Origin: a virus
Virus record (IMG/VR): IMGVR_UViG_3300029319_007025
Coordinates: 1 to 62,818 of that record
Length of the DNA stretch: 62,818 nt
Direction: 5' to 3' (one strand)
The position numbers were made by a program, and so were the translations under genes. Position 1 is the stretch's first letter. Each line of letters opens with the position of its first letter. Of the stretch, positions 32,897 to 42,133 are shown piece after piece. Under the pieces are notes generated by a model. The model had not been told where the DNA came from and did not search any database. It saw only the letters and a list, made by a program, of their open reading frames with translations.

Positions 32897-33362
32897 TGCG
32901 ATGTGTACCCGGTTCATCTCCTGGTTCATATGTCGCGCTGTTCTTATCGTTCTCTCTGACCTCAATCTTTGTTATCCAGACACGGTGGTTTGTTTTCTTT
33001 GTAACCATTGCGTTTACTTTATTGTAAGCCATGTATGCTGTACCCTCCATGCCTACGTCGTCCCAAACCCGCAAAGCACAAGCGCCTTTCTTTTCTAATT
33101 CCGTGAATGTTTCAAGCAATGGGTCGTTGGCATCAAGCAGTAACGTGTGGTCAAACATATACTCTAACCATTCCTTCACGTCCTGAAGGTCACCAAAGTC
33201 CATTACAAAGCCATTCTTTGTGCGCGTGTTACAAGCAAACCAAAATGTAAAACTGCGACTATAGCCATGTATAAAAGCACAATGTCCATCATGCTGCCAA
33301 CGCCTATGGGCGCATGGCAAGTTGTTGAATGTTTTGGTTGAGCGATAAATTCCAAGTTCCAT
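32889..33362 (-). CDS. queD: 6-carboxytetrahydropterin synthase (QueD)
   Basis: QueD is the second step to preQ0. In this 157-residue protein the family residues are visible: H19 (PCAHRRW), C28 and H32 (GHCAFIHGYS), VMDFGDLQ (53-60) and FDHTLLL (70-76). The usual HGH zinc motif is HGY here, with Y34 replacing the second His. I recall this HGY subtype in some bacteria and phages, so activity is likely but not certain. It lies in the replication operon, starting directly after the gp46-like gene, far from the other que genes. Host QueD need not be assumed, so the phage encodes the whole route. Confidence 0.85.
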   Translation of the reverse strand: MELGIYRSTKTFNNLPCAHRRWQHDGHCAFIHGYSRSFTFWFACNTRTKNGFVMDFGDLQDVKEWLEYMFDHTLLLDANDPLLETFTELEKKGACALRVWDDVGMEGTAYMAYNKVNAMVTKKTNHRVWITKIEVRENDKNSATYEPGDEPGTHRNE

Positions 33363-34979
33363 TTATAAATTCCCAGCATCAATGTGCAGACATACGTCTA
33401 ACAGATTACTTACATCAGCGGAGTGTGATATAACAAATACTATTTTGTCTTGTGACATTTCGGATAGCGCGTCGCTCACAGCATGAATACCCTCCCAGTC
33501 GAGGCTGTCGAATACCTCATCAAAGAACACGGTGCCTGCCGCGTATTGATTTGACCCTTGCGCTAATTCAGCTAACGCCAAAAGCATTGCTACATCAATG
33601 CGCCGACGCTGCCCTCCGCTCGATGCCTTGTATCCATAACCACCACCCGCACCATGTACGTGGATACTAATTGCATCGCTCACACCACCTGTTTTCTTTT
33701 CTTTATATGAACAAACCTCAAGCGACATATTGTTGGACGAAATACGTTTAAGCCATTGATTGGATAGTATTTGTAATCCGTTGAGCGCGTTGCCGAGTAT
33801 GTGGGCACGTATACCTTTCAGCCCCAACGTTTGCTCAGCGAGCTTCATAATCGTGACATCATATTCAAGTGTCTCAAGCGTTGCCGTATCGCTGTTCAAT
33901 TCGTTCTTTACTTCGAGTATGTCATTCTTCGTGTTCTTCAGTGTATCCATGAAGTGCTCTTTTGCATTTGCTGCTTCTTTTTTGCGGCCAAGCTTTTCAA
34001 GTTTTGAAGACAACGCTCTGCGCTCTGTTGAGACAGCTTCATTTATTTTTTGAATTTTCGTGCGAACCTTGTCTATCTTTACAGCGACAGCGCCTTGGTC
34101 GTTTGTAAGTTGTTCAAGTTCATCGTGTAGTTGTTTCTCTATAGGAGCAGCGAACTCTTTTGTTATTTGTTGCTCACACGTTGGACATGAATCCTTTGAA
34201 AGTAGCTTTAGTTTTTTTCTATTGACCGCAATTTGTGTAACCTGTTGTCCAGATAGTTCGCGAAGCGAAGCAAATGTTTTCTGCAACTTGTTGAGTTTCA
34301 ACTCACATTGCCTAATCAGATTTTCTGCTTCATCAATCGTTACTTGTGAGATGTCCTCATTGATATCTTGCTTTGCGAGTTTGATGGCATCCTTTGTATC
34401 GCTGAGCAGGTCCTTGTATTTCTTCAGCATTCGTTGGTTGAATTTTATATTTCTTTCAACTTCAGAGAACTCGTGTTCAAGTGTACGTTTCTCTGCTTTA
34501 CATTTCTTTAGTGCAGCATCAAACGAATCCAACCCCAAAAGATTCTCAAGCAAACGTTTGCGCTCTGCGTCCGTTGACATCGTGAAGTGACTCGCATCCT
34601 GTGACGAAAACACAGCACACTTCTTCCATACATCGAACGTGCCTATGCTTGCAGACAAACCGTCTTGTGCTTTTTTTGTGGTTGCGTATTTTGCAGGCGC
34701 AGGCTCCCACGATAATTTTGCGCGTGATCCTGCTGTGGTTGAGCGTGTTATCTTGAAACCTTCACGAGTTGTTATTGTCACGCTGCCCGCTGTATTGGGT
34801 CGCCAAGGTGACGTGCCGCGCAATGTCTTTCCCCAACACGCAAAAGCTATGGCCTCAATCAATGTTGACTTGCCGCTGCCGTTTGGACCTGTAACGAGAA
34901 CGATGCCGTTCTGTGGAAAGTTTATTGTTACTTCATCGTACGACATGAAGTTCCGAAGCTCTATGCTTTCAATGTTCAT
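33363..34979 (-). CDS. SbcC/Rad50-like ATPase, gp46-type recombination nuclease subunit
   Basis: The 538-residue protein has the SMC/Rad50 plan. It opens MNIESIELRNFMSYDEV, with Walker A GPNGSGKST near residue 33, a long coiled coil (about 150-380) and a CxxC zinc hook in the middle (DSCPTCEQQ). The C-terminus has a signature-like SSGGQRRRID and a Walker B (AGTVFFDEVFDSLD). With the adjacent phosphoesterase it forms the gp46/gp47-type complex that resects DNA ends for recombination. It overlaps the gp47-like gene by 11 bases. Confidence 0.9.
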   Translation of the reverse strand: MNIESIELRNFMSYDEVTINFPQNGIVLVTGPNGSGKSTLIEAIAFACWGKTLRGTSPWRPNTAGSVTITTREGFKITRSTTAGSRAKLSWEPAPAKYATTKKAQDGLSASIGTFDVWKKCAVFSSQDASHFTMSTDAERKRLLENLLGLDSFDAALKKCKAEKRTLEHEFSEVERNIKFNQRMLKKYKDLLSDTKDAIKLAKQDINEDISQVTIDEAENLIRQCELKLNKLQKTFASLRELSGQQVTQIAVNRKKLKLLSKDSCPTCEQQITKEFAAPIEKQLHDELEQLTNDQGAVAVKIDKVRTKIQKINEAVSTERRALSSKLEKLGRKKEAANAKEHFMDTLKNTKNDILEVKNELNSDTATLETLEYDVTIMKLAEQTLGLKGIRAHILGNALNGLQILSNQWLKRISSNNMSLEVCSYKEKKTGGVSDAISIHVHGAGGGYGYKASSGGQRRRIDVAMLLALAELAQGSNQYAAGTVFFDEVFDSLDWEGIHAVSDALSEMSQDKIVFVISHSADVSNLLDVCLHIDAGNL

Positions 34980-36177
34980 CTCCGCTTTCTCCTAAGAAAC
35001 GAGCGACAAGGTTTCGTATCCTTTCTCTCGCCTCTGGTTGAAATTCTTTATCCATGTACACATCGAGTTGGATTGTGTCCGTATAGTTTACAATCGCCTC
35101 CTCTAACGTCTCAGAGCTTTTTGTTTTCTCTGCCGTTTGTCGTGCTGTGTCTTCGCTTGTCTTTGAGGCATACAAAACTTCGCCGCTATGTATTACATCA
35201 GCAGTCATTGCTGCGTTGAGTAATTCATTTGCGAGTTCTATCTCTGTCTCACTGGCTTTGATACGTGCAAAGATCACGTTGTCTAAATCTGTTTCGCCTA
35301 TAAGATTCTTTTTCTTAGCGCCTTTCAAACTGCCTATATCATCCTTAGGTGTAATTGTGACAAACCTCGGGCCAGGAACCATACTGATTATACCTACACG
35401 TCTTTCCGCTTCGACGTGCTCATAGATCGCACCGTAGTTGAAACCTTCATTGCCCCAACCTGTAGGCACTAACGCTCCTGCTTGGATTATATTTATGTGG
35501 CGGTCGTCTTCGTGGTAATAGCCTTGCCACGACTTTGCGTTGTGCCAATGTCCAGCAAACGCTGCGCTTATGTCACAGTCATTACAGAGGTCGAGTAGTT
35601 TATCTTTTGTGATTGCTGTGTCTGAGTTTCGTAAGAAGCCAGGTGTTGAGTCATCAACCACGCCCGCGTGAAATGCAAGGAGCCTTGACGATACCCATGC
35701 CTGAGAGCCTGTTTCTGAAAGAGCGCGAACATGTTTGGTTAGCCATGTTGTACATTTACCCGACTGAAAAGGAATAGCAAAAAGCTGTTCCTCACCTTCT
35801 GTGATTACCGTTGGTTTGTTTATAATCGTAGCAAGATGCGTCAAGGGGCCGAGTGCGTTGTGATCTTCATGGTCGCTTGCTTGGTCATGGTTGCCTTGTA
35901 TTATAATTGTCTCAAGCTCAAGCTCTTTGCCGTATTGAATTATGTCTTGAGTGTAATACAGCATGGTCGGGCTAACGTTTGGGTTGTCGAATAGGTCGCC
36001 TAGTATGACAACATACTTTGCCTGTGGGCGTCGCTTTGCTGTTTCTTTGTATACATTACGCAGCGCAGAGAGCGTCAGTCGGCAACGTTCATTCACACCC
36101 GCGACATACCTGCCTCCATGACGTTTATGGTTGCCAATGTGTACGTCGCCAACAAATACGAAGGAACTACTCTGCAT
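34969..36177 (-). CDS. Mre11/SbcD-like nuclease, gp47-type subunit
   Basis: The 402-residue calcineurin-like phosphoesterase has the metal motifs FVGDVHIGN (8-16), LGDLFDNP, IIQGNHDQ and AFAGHWHN. This is the order found in Mre11 and T4 gp47. It partners the Rad50-like protein encoded downstream to process DNA ends. It overlaps both neighbours by 11 bases, indicating coupled translation. The C-terminal ~100 residues may bind the Rad50-like partner. Confidence 0.9.
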   Translation of the reverse strand: MQSSSFVFVGDVHIGNHKRHGGRYVAGVNERCRLTLSALRNVYKETAKRRPQAKYVVILGDLFDNPNVSPTMLYYTQDIIQYGKELELETIIIQGNHDQASDHEDHNALGPLTHLATIINKPTVITEGEEQLFAIPFQSGKCTTWLTKHVRALSETGSQAWVSSRLLAFHAGVVDDSTPGFLRNSDTAITKDKLLDLCNDCDISAAFAGHWHNAKSWQGYYHEDDRHINIIQAGALVPTGWGNEGFNYGAIYEHVEAERRVGIISMVPGPRFVTITPKDDIGSLKGAKKKNLIGETDLDNVIFARIKASETEIELANELLNAAMTADVIHSGEVLYASKTSEDTARQTAEKTKSSETLEEAIVNYTDTIQLDVYMDKEFQPEARERIRNLVARFLGESGDEH

Positions 36178-37111
36178 CTTTACTTACCCAGCCTAGTTGT
36201 TCGATGGCTTCATTATACGCTTTCTCTCCGCGACTACGCGGCTTGATAATACCTCGCTCTTTCGCATGGTCAAGAACCGACCATTGATTGTCGAAACCTT
36301 CCGCAAAGTTTAGACGCACCCTGCACTTTCTATAGGGAGGAGCCATGCGGTTCTTTGTTGCCAATACAGTCACATCTTTTGCTGTGTGTTCACCGTGCTC
36401 ATTCTTCACGGCTTTGCCGCCCATGATTTGTAGACGTAACGAAGCCAAGAACTTCATACCTTTACCGCCAGGTGTTGTTGTATTGTTACCAAATAACACT
36501 CCCATCTTTGTTCTTGTTTGATTGATAACAAGCAAAGCAACATTGTTATCATTTACTAACGTGCCTAAAGAGCGACACGCTCGGCCCATAAGACGGGCGC
36601 GTCCTGCGACAACCTCGCCACCAACAAGGCCATCCGTAAGTTCTGCTTTAGTAGGCGTTGCTGCAAGGCTGTCCCACGCAACAAGTACAGGACCTTGGAC
36701 ATCCTTCATTGATGTTAGCGTAGCATCAAGCATATCAAGAGCTTCTTCAAGATGATCAGGTTCAAGTAAAATCACCTTGCTCAGGTCAACGCCAAATGTC
36801 TCAGCACGTTCTGTGTCAAGTGCGTCCTCTGTTTCGACAATAACAGCAAGGCCGCCTTGTGCCTGTACGGATGCACAACATTGTAGCATGAGTGATGACT
36901 TGCCCCCGCCCTCCTCTGAGTACAGCTCCGTGATACGTCCGACAGGTAACCCGCCGCAACCTATAACGTAATTATCCACAGGCATAATACCTGTTGGGAT
37001 CACCTCGCGAATCTCAGAGCTAGGCCCGTCTGAAAGCATTCGCGCCGTCTTTGATGATTTCTTTTTTAGTTTTGATTGTATGCCTGCAAGCACACTTTCG
37101 TAGTTAGACAT
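36167..37111 (-). CDS. RecA/UvsX-type recombinase
   Basis: ATG 37111 follows GAGGGAAAC; nine extra codons to 37138 were rejected because they lack a ribosome site. The 314-residue protein is a RecA-fold strand-exchange ATPase. It has Walker A SEEGGGKSS, Walker B VLVAWDSLAATP and an L2-like segment ending in a basic patch (FGNNTTTPGGKGMKFLASLRLQI). The N-terminal helical region is short, as in phage UvsX proteins. The operon also encodes SSB, a UvsY-like mediator and gp46/47-like subunits, so recombination-dependent replication is likely. Confidence 0.9.
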   Translation of the reverse strand: MSNYESVLAGIQSKLKKKSSKTARMLSDGPSSEIREVIPTGIMPVDNYVIGCGGLPVGRITELYSEEGGGKSSLMLQCCASVQAQGGLAVIVETEDALDTERAETFGVDLSKVILLEPDHLEEALDMLDATLTSMKDVQGPVLVAWDSLAATPTKAELTDGLVGGEVVAGRARLMGRACRSLGTLVNDNNVALLVINQTRTKMGVLFGNNTTTPGGKGMKFLASLRLQIMGGKAVKNEHGEHTAKDVTVLATKNRMAPPYRKCRVRLNFAEGFDNQWSVLDHAKERGIIKPRSRGEKAYNEAIEQLGWVSKDAE

Positions 37112-37165
37112 GTTTCCCTCGCTGATGAAATAAGACACCTGATAACCCTGTGCCTACCTGTGGGT

Positions 37166-37198
37166 GTCTAAGTAAAAACAAAGCCAAATTACTTAGAC
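37166..37198 (-). promoter_or_regulatory. 9-bp inverted repeat between ssb and recA
   Basis: GTCTAAGTA (37166-37174) and TACTTAGAC (37190-37198) are perfect reverse complements with a 15-base spacer. Each arm contains TAGAC, the core of the early promoter -35 motif used elsewhere in the genome. On the minus strand one arm is followed 18 bases later by TTATCA, which could be a weak -10 before recA. It is either an operator-like site or an attenuating hairpin. Confidence 0.5.
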
Positions 37199-37205
37199 AA
37201 TTTTA

Positions 37206-37248
37206 GTTCCCGCCCAAAGGAGAAAGCGTTGTACCAAAAAGCGGGAAC
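37206..37248 (-). terminator. 8-bp inverted repeat after the SSB gene
   Basis: GTTCCCGC (37206-37213) and GCGGGAAC (37241-37248) pair perfectly. On the minus strand the hairpin lies 6 bases after the SSB stop and is followed by TAAAATT, so it may be a partial terminator that lowers expression of recA and later genes relative to SSB. The loop contains AAAGGAGAAAGCG on the plus strand, identical to the ribosome site typical of early genes, for which no good gene was found. Confidence 0.5.
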
Positions 37249-37254
37249 CAAACT

Positions 37255-38109
37255 CTATACATCCCACTCGTCTTCTTCGTCGTCTTCAAGAAGGTCGGTG
37301 AGAGATGCGGTTGCACGTTTCTTGCCTTTCGTGGATTGTTTTGACTTTCGCTTTTGTTGTGTGCTTGCCGTGAGTTGTTTTGGTTCAATGATGATCTCAT
37401 CCTCTTGTGGGACGGACATTGAATTGTCAGGAGCTTCAGCGCCCATCCATGTTAGAACCTGCTCAAGGGAAGGTGGTGTGCAATACTTTTGCAGATCCCA
37501 TTGACGTTTGATAACGTCGAGATCTTCAACAGCGGAATCATTACGTGCAGCACGAACCTTATACTGTGTCTTCAACCCTTGACCTTCCCTGAGGATGATA
37601 ATGTCAAAGCCATCGTCTGATGGATTCGTAAAGTCGCCTCCATCTACATCGTCACGCATGATAGCGAGCAAACCTTGCCAAACCGTTTTGCCAAAACTTA
37701 TGATCTGCGGTTTAGATTGGTCGCCGCTTCTATCAATTACATTGGCGTAGATTCTTGCCTTCGGATAAAACTCACGCGCCTTTGCAGAATCAACCTGATT
37801 GCCTGAACGTTTCAGTTCATTTGCTAAATCACACAATGGGCATTTCTTTTTTTCCATCAAACGTGGACAGGCAAAGCGTTGTTTTGTGCCGTCAGGTCGT
37901 TCATAGAAATGCTCCTGCACGATAACAAATGGCGATGTCTGTTCACTGTCAGCAGGCAATGGCAGAAAACGAACAACGTTCTTACCCTCTTGCCATTTGT
38001 AAAAATCACCACCACCTACTTTTGTGGTTGCGCCCAATAGCGCGTCTTGTCTTTCGAGTTCAGCGATATCGAACCCTTTGTATACTTGTAAATTTGAACC
38101 TCTAGTCAT
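37255..38109 (-). CDS. Single-stranded DNA-binding protein, gp32-like
   Basis: The 284-residue protein has the plan of T4 gp32-type SSBs. An N-terminal part (about 1-40) is followed by an OB-fold core with VVRFLPLP and a zinc site (RFACPRLMEKKKCPLCDLA, plus a possible His). The C-terminal tail is strongly acidic (LLEDDEEDEWDV) after a Lys/Ser linker. The acidic tail recruits replication and recombination partners. It is encoded between a UvsY-like protein and the recombinase. Confidence 0.8.
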   Translation of the reverse strand: MTRGSNLQVYKGFDIAELERQDALLGATTKVGGGDFYKWQEGKNVVRFLPLPADSEQTSPFVIVQEHFYERPDGTKQRFACPRLMEKKKCPLCDLANELKRSGNQVDSAKAREFYPKARIYANVIDRSGDQSKPQIISFGKTVWQGLLAIMRDDVDGGDFTNPSDDGFDIIILREGQGLKTQYKVRAARNDSAVEDLDVIKRQWDLQKYCTPPSLEQVLTWMGAEAPDNSMSVPQEDEIIIEPKQLTASTQQKRKSKQSTKGKKRATASLTDLLEDDEEDEWDV

Positions 38110-38124
38110 TGCTCTTACCCTCTT

Positions 38125-38565
38125 CTAATTATTCATCGTTAGTGTTGGGTCACTCATCTCCGCACGAAGATGCGCCCCCAAACTTATCAACATTTCTTTC
38201 TTGGCGTGAAGTGCTTCACACCTTCCTCTTGCCTCTTGTTTGCCGGATTCGGCTTCGGCTAATATCAATCGTAGTTGCATTACCTCCTCATCTATCTCGA
38301 CAAGGTTGCTTAGTTTTGCCTCTGTGATTTTTTGACCTGCCTCCTCATGCTCCTGCCTGATATTGAGATACGCCGCAGCTCTCGCTTGTTCATACCTCAC
38401 TTTGCTTTGTAAGAACCTTCGCACTGCTTTGGCATACAATTCATTGAAATACGACAACTCGCTTGGCATTCTCGTGTAATGCTCATGCACCGTGGTCGTG
38501 GTAATATCAAGCGCCTCTTCTAGCAACTGTAAATTCTCTGCTCTTCTTTCTTTTTTACTCGTCAA
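38125..38565 (-). CDS. UvsY-like recombination mediator (helical protein)
   Basis: TTG start at 38565 with AAAGAGGA upstream. The 146-residue protein is entirely helical with heptad-like charged runs (AKAVRRFLQSKVRYEQARAAA, KITEAKLSNLVEID). Size, predicted coiled coil and place next to SSB and RecA genes fit a mediator like T4 UvsY, which loads the recombinase on SSB-coated DNA. Sequence similarity is only loosely recognisable, so the call rests mostly on context. Confidence 0.5.
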   Translation of the reverse strand: MTSKKERRAENLQLLEEALDITTTTVHEHYTRMPSELSYFNELYAKAVRRFLQSKVRYEQARAAAYLNIRQEHEEAGQKITEAKLSNLVEIDEEVMQLRLILAEAESGKQEARGRCEALHAKKEMLISLGAHLRAEMSDPTLTMNN

Positions 38566-38655
38566 TTCAATTTCCTCTTTTCATCTCGGGCATTGCCCAC
38601 ATTTATTTATTATAAATTTGAGAACGTTTTAGCCCTTCTAAATATATTTTTTTCA

Positions 38656-41202
38656 TTATTTCATTTCTTCAAGCTCACCCCATTTGTAACCGATTTCACA
38701 ATCAACGGTAAGCGGCACATCGTTTGTCGCCCAACGTGTCATGAGATCTTTGACAGCACATATCAGCTCGTCCATGTGCGTTTCGTCGACTTCGAAAAGT
38801 AAACTGTCATGCACAGTCAAGACGAGCTTCGCGGGAAACTCTTCACGCAGTATCCAAGCAACACATCTTGCAAGCGACGCGAGGCAAAGATCACTTGCCG
38901 TTCCTTGCACAGGCGTATTCCAACTACCATTCTCCGCGCTCACGCGCACCTTGTCGTCCGCGTCGGCTATTCTAAACAACGGACGGACACGTCCTTTTTT
39001 TCCTTGCCATTGTGTCCATGTAACACCTGTCTTTCTCGCCTCGTACAGTTGGCCGTCACACCATGACTTGAGCTTAGGAAACTTTCCAAATATAGCGCGT
39101 CTAATATTGTCTGCCTCTGTCACAGAGCAATTGAGATTCTTACTCAACGTGAGGACAGACATGCCATACAGCAAGCCAAAGTTCACTGACTTTGCTTTCG
39201 TTCTGTGTTCCTTTGTCACGTCTTCAGGTGAAATGCCCCATGCCACGTTTGAAATCATCTCTGCCGTACGTTGATGATAATCTTTGCCTGATTGAAAGAT
39301 CGCCCGCATGGCATCGTCTTGTGACAACATAGCAGCGACCCTCAACTCTAACTGTGAGTAATCCAACTGCACAAGCACTGACCCTTTGTTTGCAACAAAA
39401 CAATTCCTCGCCATGCCTCCAAGGTTGTCAGCAGATGGACGTGGAACCTGTTGTAGGTTTGGATCTCTACAGCTTATGCGTCCACTACGCGCACCCGAAA
39501 GGTCGAACGAAGGATGGACGCGCCCATCGTCTCTAATGAATTTAGCGAAGCCCATTGCGTACGTCGAATGAAGTTTCGACAGTTTGCGGTATGCAAGCAG
39601 GTCTTCCAATGCCTGAACCTGTGATTCCTTGCTTGCGCGTTTCAACAATTTTACGAGCGTTTCTTTATCAGTCGATGGTTCGCCACTTTTTGTTTTTGAT
39701 ATCACGGGCATCTTATGTTGCTTATATAAATACTTTCTCACATCAAGCGTAGAGTTGAGATTGATGTCTGGATTGCTTGCATAGATGCGTCCAAGAACAT
39801 CACTCAACGAATCCTCTAATGCTATGCGAAAACTATCAACAGCATCGGCACTTGTCGCAACCCCCCAGCGTTCAACATATTCAATAGCAATAGCAGCAGG
39901 GCGAACCACACGTTTCCAAACCCTATGCAGCGACCTGTTCTCTTCAAGTTCGATCTCGAATACCTCACCAAGACGTGCTGTTGATATTGCATCTCTTCCG
40001 CAGTAACGGTCGCGAATTTCAGCAGGCAGCAAGCCATATGAATAGGCACCCACGTTATCTTTCATTGTACGCACAGCATCCACGCATTTCTTTGGGCCAA
40101 TGTTTCTCAATTCTTCGTCCGACGTCTTAGGTGATCTAGCAACTTTGATTGCGTTTTTCATTGCATTGTCCGCAATCTCTTTGCCTCCGCCCATGCCAAC
40201 CAACTCTTGCATGACACCCAAGCTGGCTTTTGATTCGGGTTCAAGTATTTTCCTTACAAGGCGCGTGTCCATATGTAACCCATCAACGACTGTACCATAG
40301 GCGCAGTACAGCGCGTTGCTATCAAATTTACCATTTTGTGCAACCTTGAGAACATCAGCGTCCTCCATCATGTCAAGCAGGTGTTCTCGTATCGCCGGAT
40401 CTTTCAATGCGATACCTGACCAGACATACGCATCGTCAAACGCTTTGCCTGTCACCGCTATTGAAATGATTTCAAAATCTTTATTGTGCTGAAGCCCGAC
40501 TGTCTCGCAATCGTAGCTTATCCACTCTGCTCGCTTCAATTTAGCAACAGCTCTTTTTGATTCTGCTTTACTTGAAATAAGCAAAGCTCTGCTGTTGCGA
40601 CTGCTCAACAATTTCAACTCTTCAAGCTCGACGTTTAGCGACCATTCCAAATCCTCTTCGAACCATTTAGCTAGGAAGCGATTATGCAATGCAGACACGG
40701 GGTCAATCAAAGTGAACACAGGTATGGTATCTTTTGTTATCCAACCAAAACCTTTGCGCGTTGATAGGTATGCCGTTCCTCGGCCAAGCAGCGCTGTTGC
40801 AGCCGCAGAGCCAAGAGCGAGTATGCGTTGTGGTTTTGTTTCGGCAATCGTCTGTGCAAGATAAGGGCGGCATGCTTCAAAAATTTTCGGGCGAAGGTTT
40901 GTGGAACCTGGTTTACATTTGATTCCATAATCCAACGCGATAGGACCTTGCCAATGTTTCAACAACATGCGGCGCAGCTTCGCACCTGTTGTGCTTACAA
41001 AGGGCCTGCGCTTTGCGTCATCCATAATGCCTGGATAGCCACCTACGATAAGCAATCCTCCAGGTGTGCCTTCTGCCGACATACAAACCGTCTTTGCTTG
41101 TTCATGCAGAGGACACAACATGCAACCCGAATTGACAAGCCGCGGTTGGACAATATCAATCGCTGATAATTGCGGCTCCTCATATAATTGAAGTTTCTTC
41201 AT
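38656..41202 (-). CDS. Family A DNA polymerase with N-terminal UDG-like domain
   Basis: The 848-residue replicase has three parts. Residues 1-190 resemble a family-4 uracil-DNA glycosylase with Fe-S cysteines (SGCMLC at 25-30, GIKCKPG, EACRPYL). However, the usual GEAPG is GGYPG and the HPS-type motif is DPVSAL, so glycosylase activity is doubtful. Residues ~215-430 form a 3'-5' exonuclease (ISYDCETVGL, NGKFDSNAL, CGRDAIST). The C-terminal part is a PolI palm/fingers with LDYSQLELR (motif A), RTKAKSVNFGLLYGMS (motif B) and VHDSLLFEV (motif C). Fusions of UDG-like domains to PolA are known in phages. It overlaps the primase gene by 23 bases. Confidence 0.93.
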   Translation of the reverse strand: MKKLQLYEEPQLSAIDIVQPRLVNSGCMLCPLHEQAKTVCMSAEGTPGGLLIVGGYPGIMDDAKRRPFVSTTGAKLRRMLLKHWQGPIALDYGIKCKPGSTNLRPKIFEACRPYLAQTIAETKPQRILALGSAAATALLGRGTAYLSTRKGFGWITKDTIPVFTLIDPVSALHNRFLAKWFEEDLEWSLNVELEELKLLSSRNSRALLISSKAESKRAVAKLKRAEWISYDCETVGLQHNKDFEIISIAVTGKAFDDAYVWSGIALKDPAIREHLLDMMEDADVLKVAQNGKFDSNALYCAYGTVVDGLHMDTRLVRKILEPESKASLGVMQELVGMGGGKEIADNAMKNAIKVARSPKTSDEELRNIGPKKCVDAVRTMKDNVGAYSYGLLPAEIRDRYCGRDAISTARLGEVFEIELEENRSLHRVWKRVVRPAAIAIEYVERWGVATSADAVDSFRIALEDSLSDVLGRIYASNPDINLNSTLDVRKYLYKQHKMPVISKTKSGEPSTDKETLVKLLKRASKESQVQALEDLLAYRKLSKLHSTYAMGFAKFIRDDGRVHPSFDLSGARSGRISCRDPNLQQVPRPSADNLGGMARNCFVANKGSVLVQLDYSQLELRVAAMLSQDDAMRAIFQSGKDYHQRTAEMISNVAWGISPEDVTKEHRTKAKSVNFGLLYGMSVLTLSKNLNCSVTEADNIRRAIFGKFPKLKSWCDGQLYEARKTGVTWTQWQGKKGRVRPLFRIADADDKVRVSAENGSWNTPVQGTASDLCLASLARCVAWILREEFPAKLVLTVHDSLLFEVDETHMDELICAVKDLMTRWATNDVPLTVDCEIGYKWGELEEMK

Positions 41203-42133
41203 CGCTTTCTCCTTTCATTCTTATAAGATGTTTTTTATCAACTTCATTTAGTAACCATTCCTTTTTTACATCGCCAGGATCTTTGCCAGGAGGTAGCTTT
41301 ACAAAGTCAGCAGTCACACCTTCAAGCATCAGGCGGGAGGCGAATGTATAACCCTCCTCCCATGCGTCACCATCCAACGCGATAACAAGAGGGCGCTTTG
41401 CTTTTCTCAAAATTTCAAACTGTGCATGGCTTGGTTTGCCTAATACAGCGATTGCTTTGTTCTCATACGGCAACACATCGAAGATGCCCTCCATCACCAA
41501 TAAAGGTTCGTCTGTATGTATATCAAGCAACCATTTTTGAAATATAATTTCGCCACGCTTCATTCCGTATGGATACAGATATTTTCTCAAGGCTTTGTTC
41601 GTCCAATCGCGACCAACCCAGCCAAGCCATTTGCCGTCAGGTGTATCACGTATTGGAATGATAACCCTGTTCTCATGCTTTCCCCTTGTACATGCGCCAA
41701 TGCCATAACGTTGCCAACTTGCTCGACCATATCCACGTCCTCTTAGATAACGTCTCGCTGGTGCAAGTGAAATTGCATTGAGCCCTGGCTCCATCCATAA
41801 AGGTATGTACTCTGAAGGTTTCTCAACTTCCTGTTTATCATTTGCTTCTTTTTGTTCGCTAATGCGCCGTGGCATATCCTCGTCATATGCAACGCCAACC
41901 TTACCTTTGGTTTGACAGCGGTGACACATATAGAAGCCGCTATTCGCATTCACTCCAAATGACTGTCGCCGATCTCGTGTTCCCATGACGCTTTCGCAGA
42001 ATGGGCAATTCGATCTTATCCAACCTGTGGCACCTGGTTTCATTGTAAGTAATAAAGTTTGAACGTGCTCGCTTGACACATTGTCCTCCAGTAATCCTAA
42101 TTCTTTTCTTGTGCGTGGAATCAAAAGGGCCAT
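41180..42133 (-). CDS. DnaG-type primase
   Basis: The 317-residue protein has an N-terminal zinc-binding domain (SNCPFCESV, then YMCHRCQTKG) and a middle TOPRIM domain with LLVMEGIFDVLPY and IALDGDAWEEG, plus a DPGD phrase near the end. It lacks a helicase domain, so the primase and helicase are separate. It synthesises RNA primers for lagging-strand replication. The helicase gene overlaps its start by 13 bases. Confidence 0.88.
   Translation of the reverse strand: MALLIPRTRKELGLLEDNVSSEHVQTLLLTMKPGATGWIRSNCPFCESVMGTRDRRQSFGVNANSGFYMCHRCQTKGKVGVAYDEDMPRRISEQKEANDKQEVEKPSEYIPLWMEPGLNAISLAPARRYLRGRGYGRASWQRYGIGACTRGKHENRVIIPIRDTPDGKWLGWVGRDWTNKALRKYLYPYGMKRGEIIFQKWLLDIHTDEPLLVMEGIFDVLPYENKAIAVLGKPSHAQFEILRKAKRPLVIALDGDAWEEGYTFASRLMLEGVTADFVKLPPGKDPGDVKKEWLLNEVDKKHLIRMKGESDEETSII

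Noticed and set aside
34060-34590. Long plus-strand frame opposite the Rad50-like gene
   Set aside because: It mirrors the coding strand in Ser/Phe-rich composition, has no ribosome site and lies wholly inside a well-supported gene.
37229-37504. Plus-strand TTG frame after AAAGGAGAAAGCG
   Set aside because: The ribosome signature is good, but the frame is antisense to the SSB gene's acidic tail (Ser-run product). Kept only as a finding, not as a gene.
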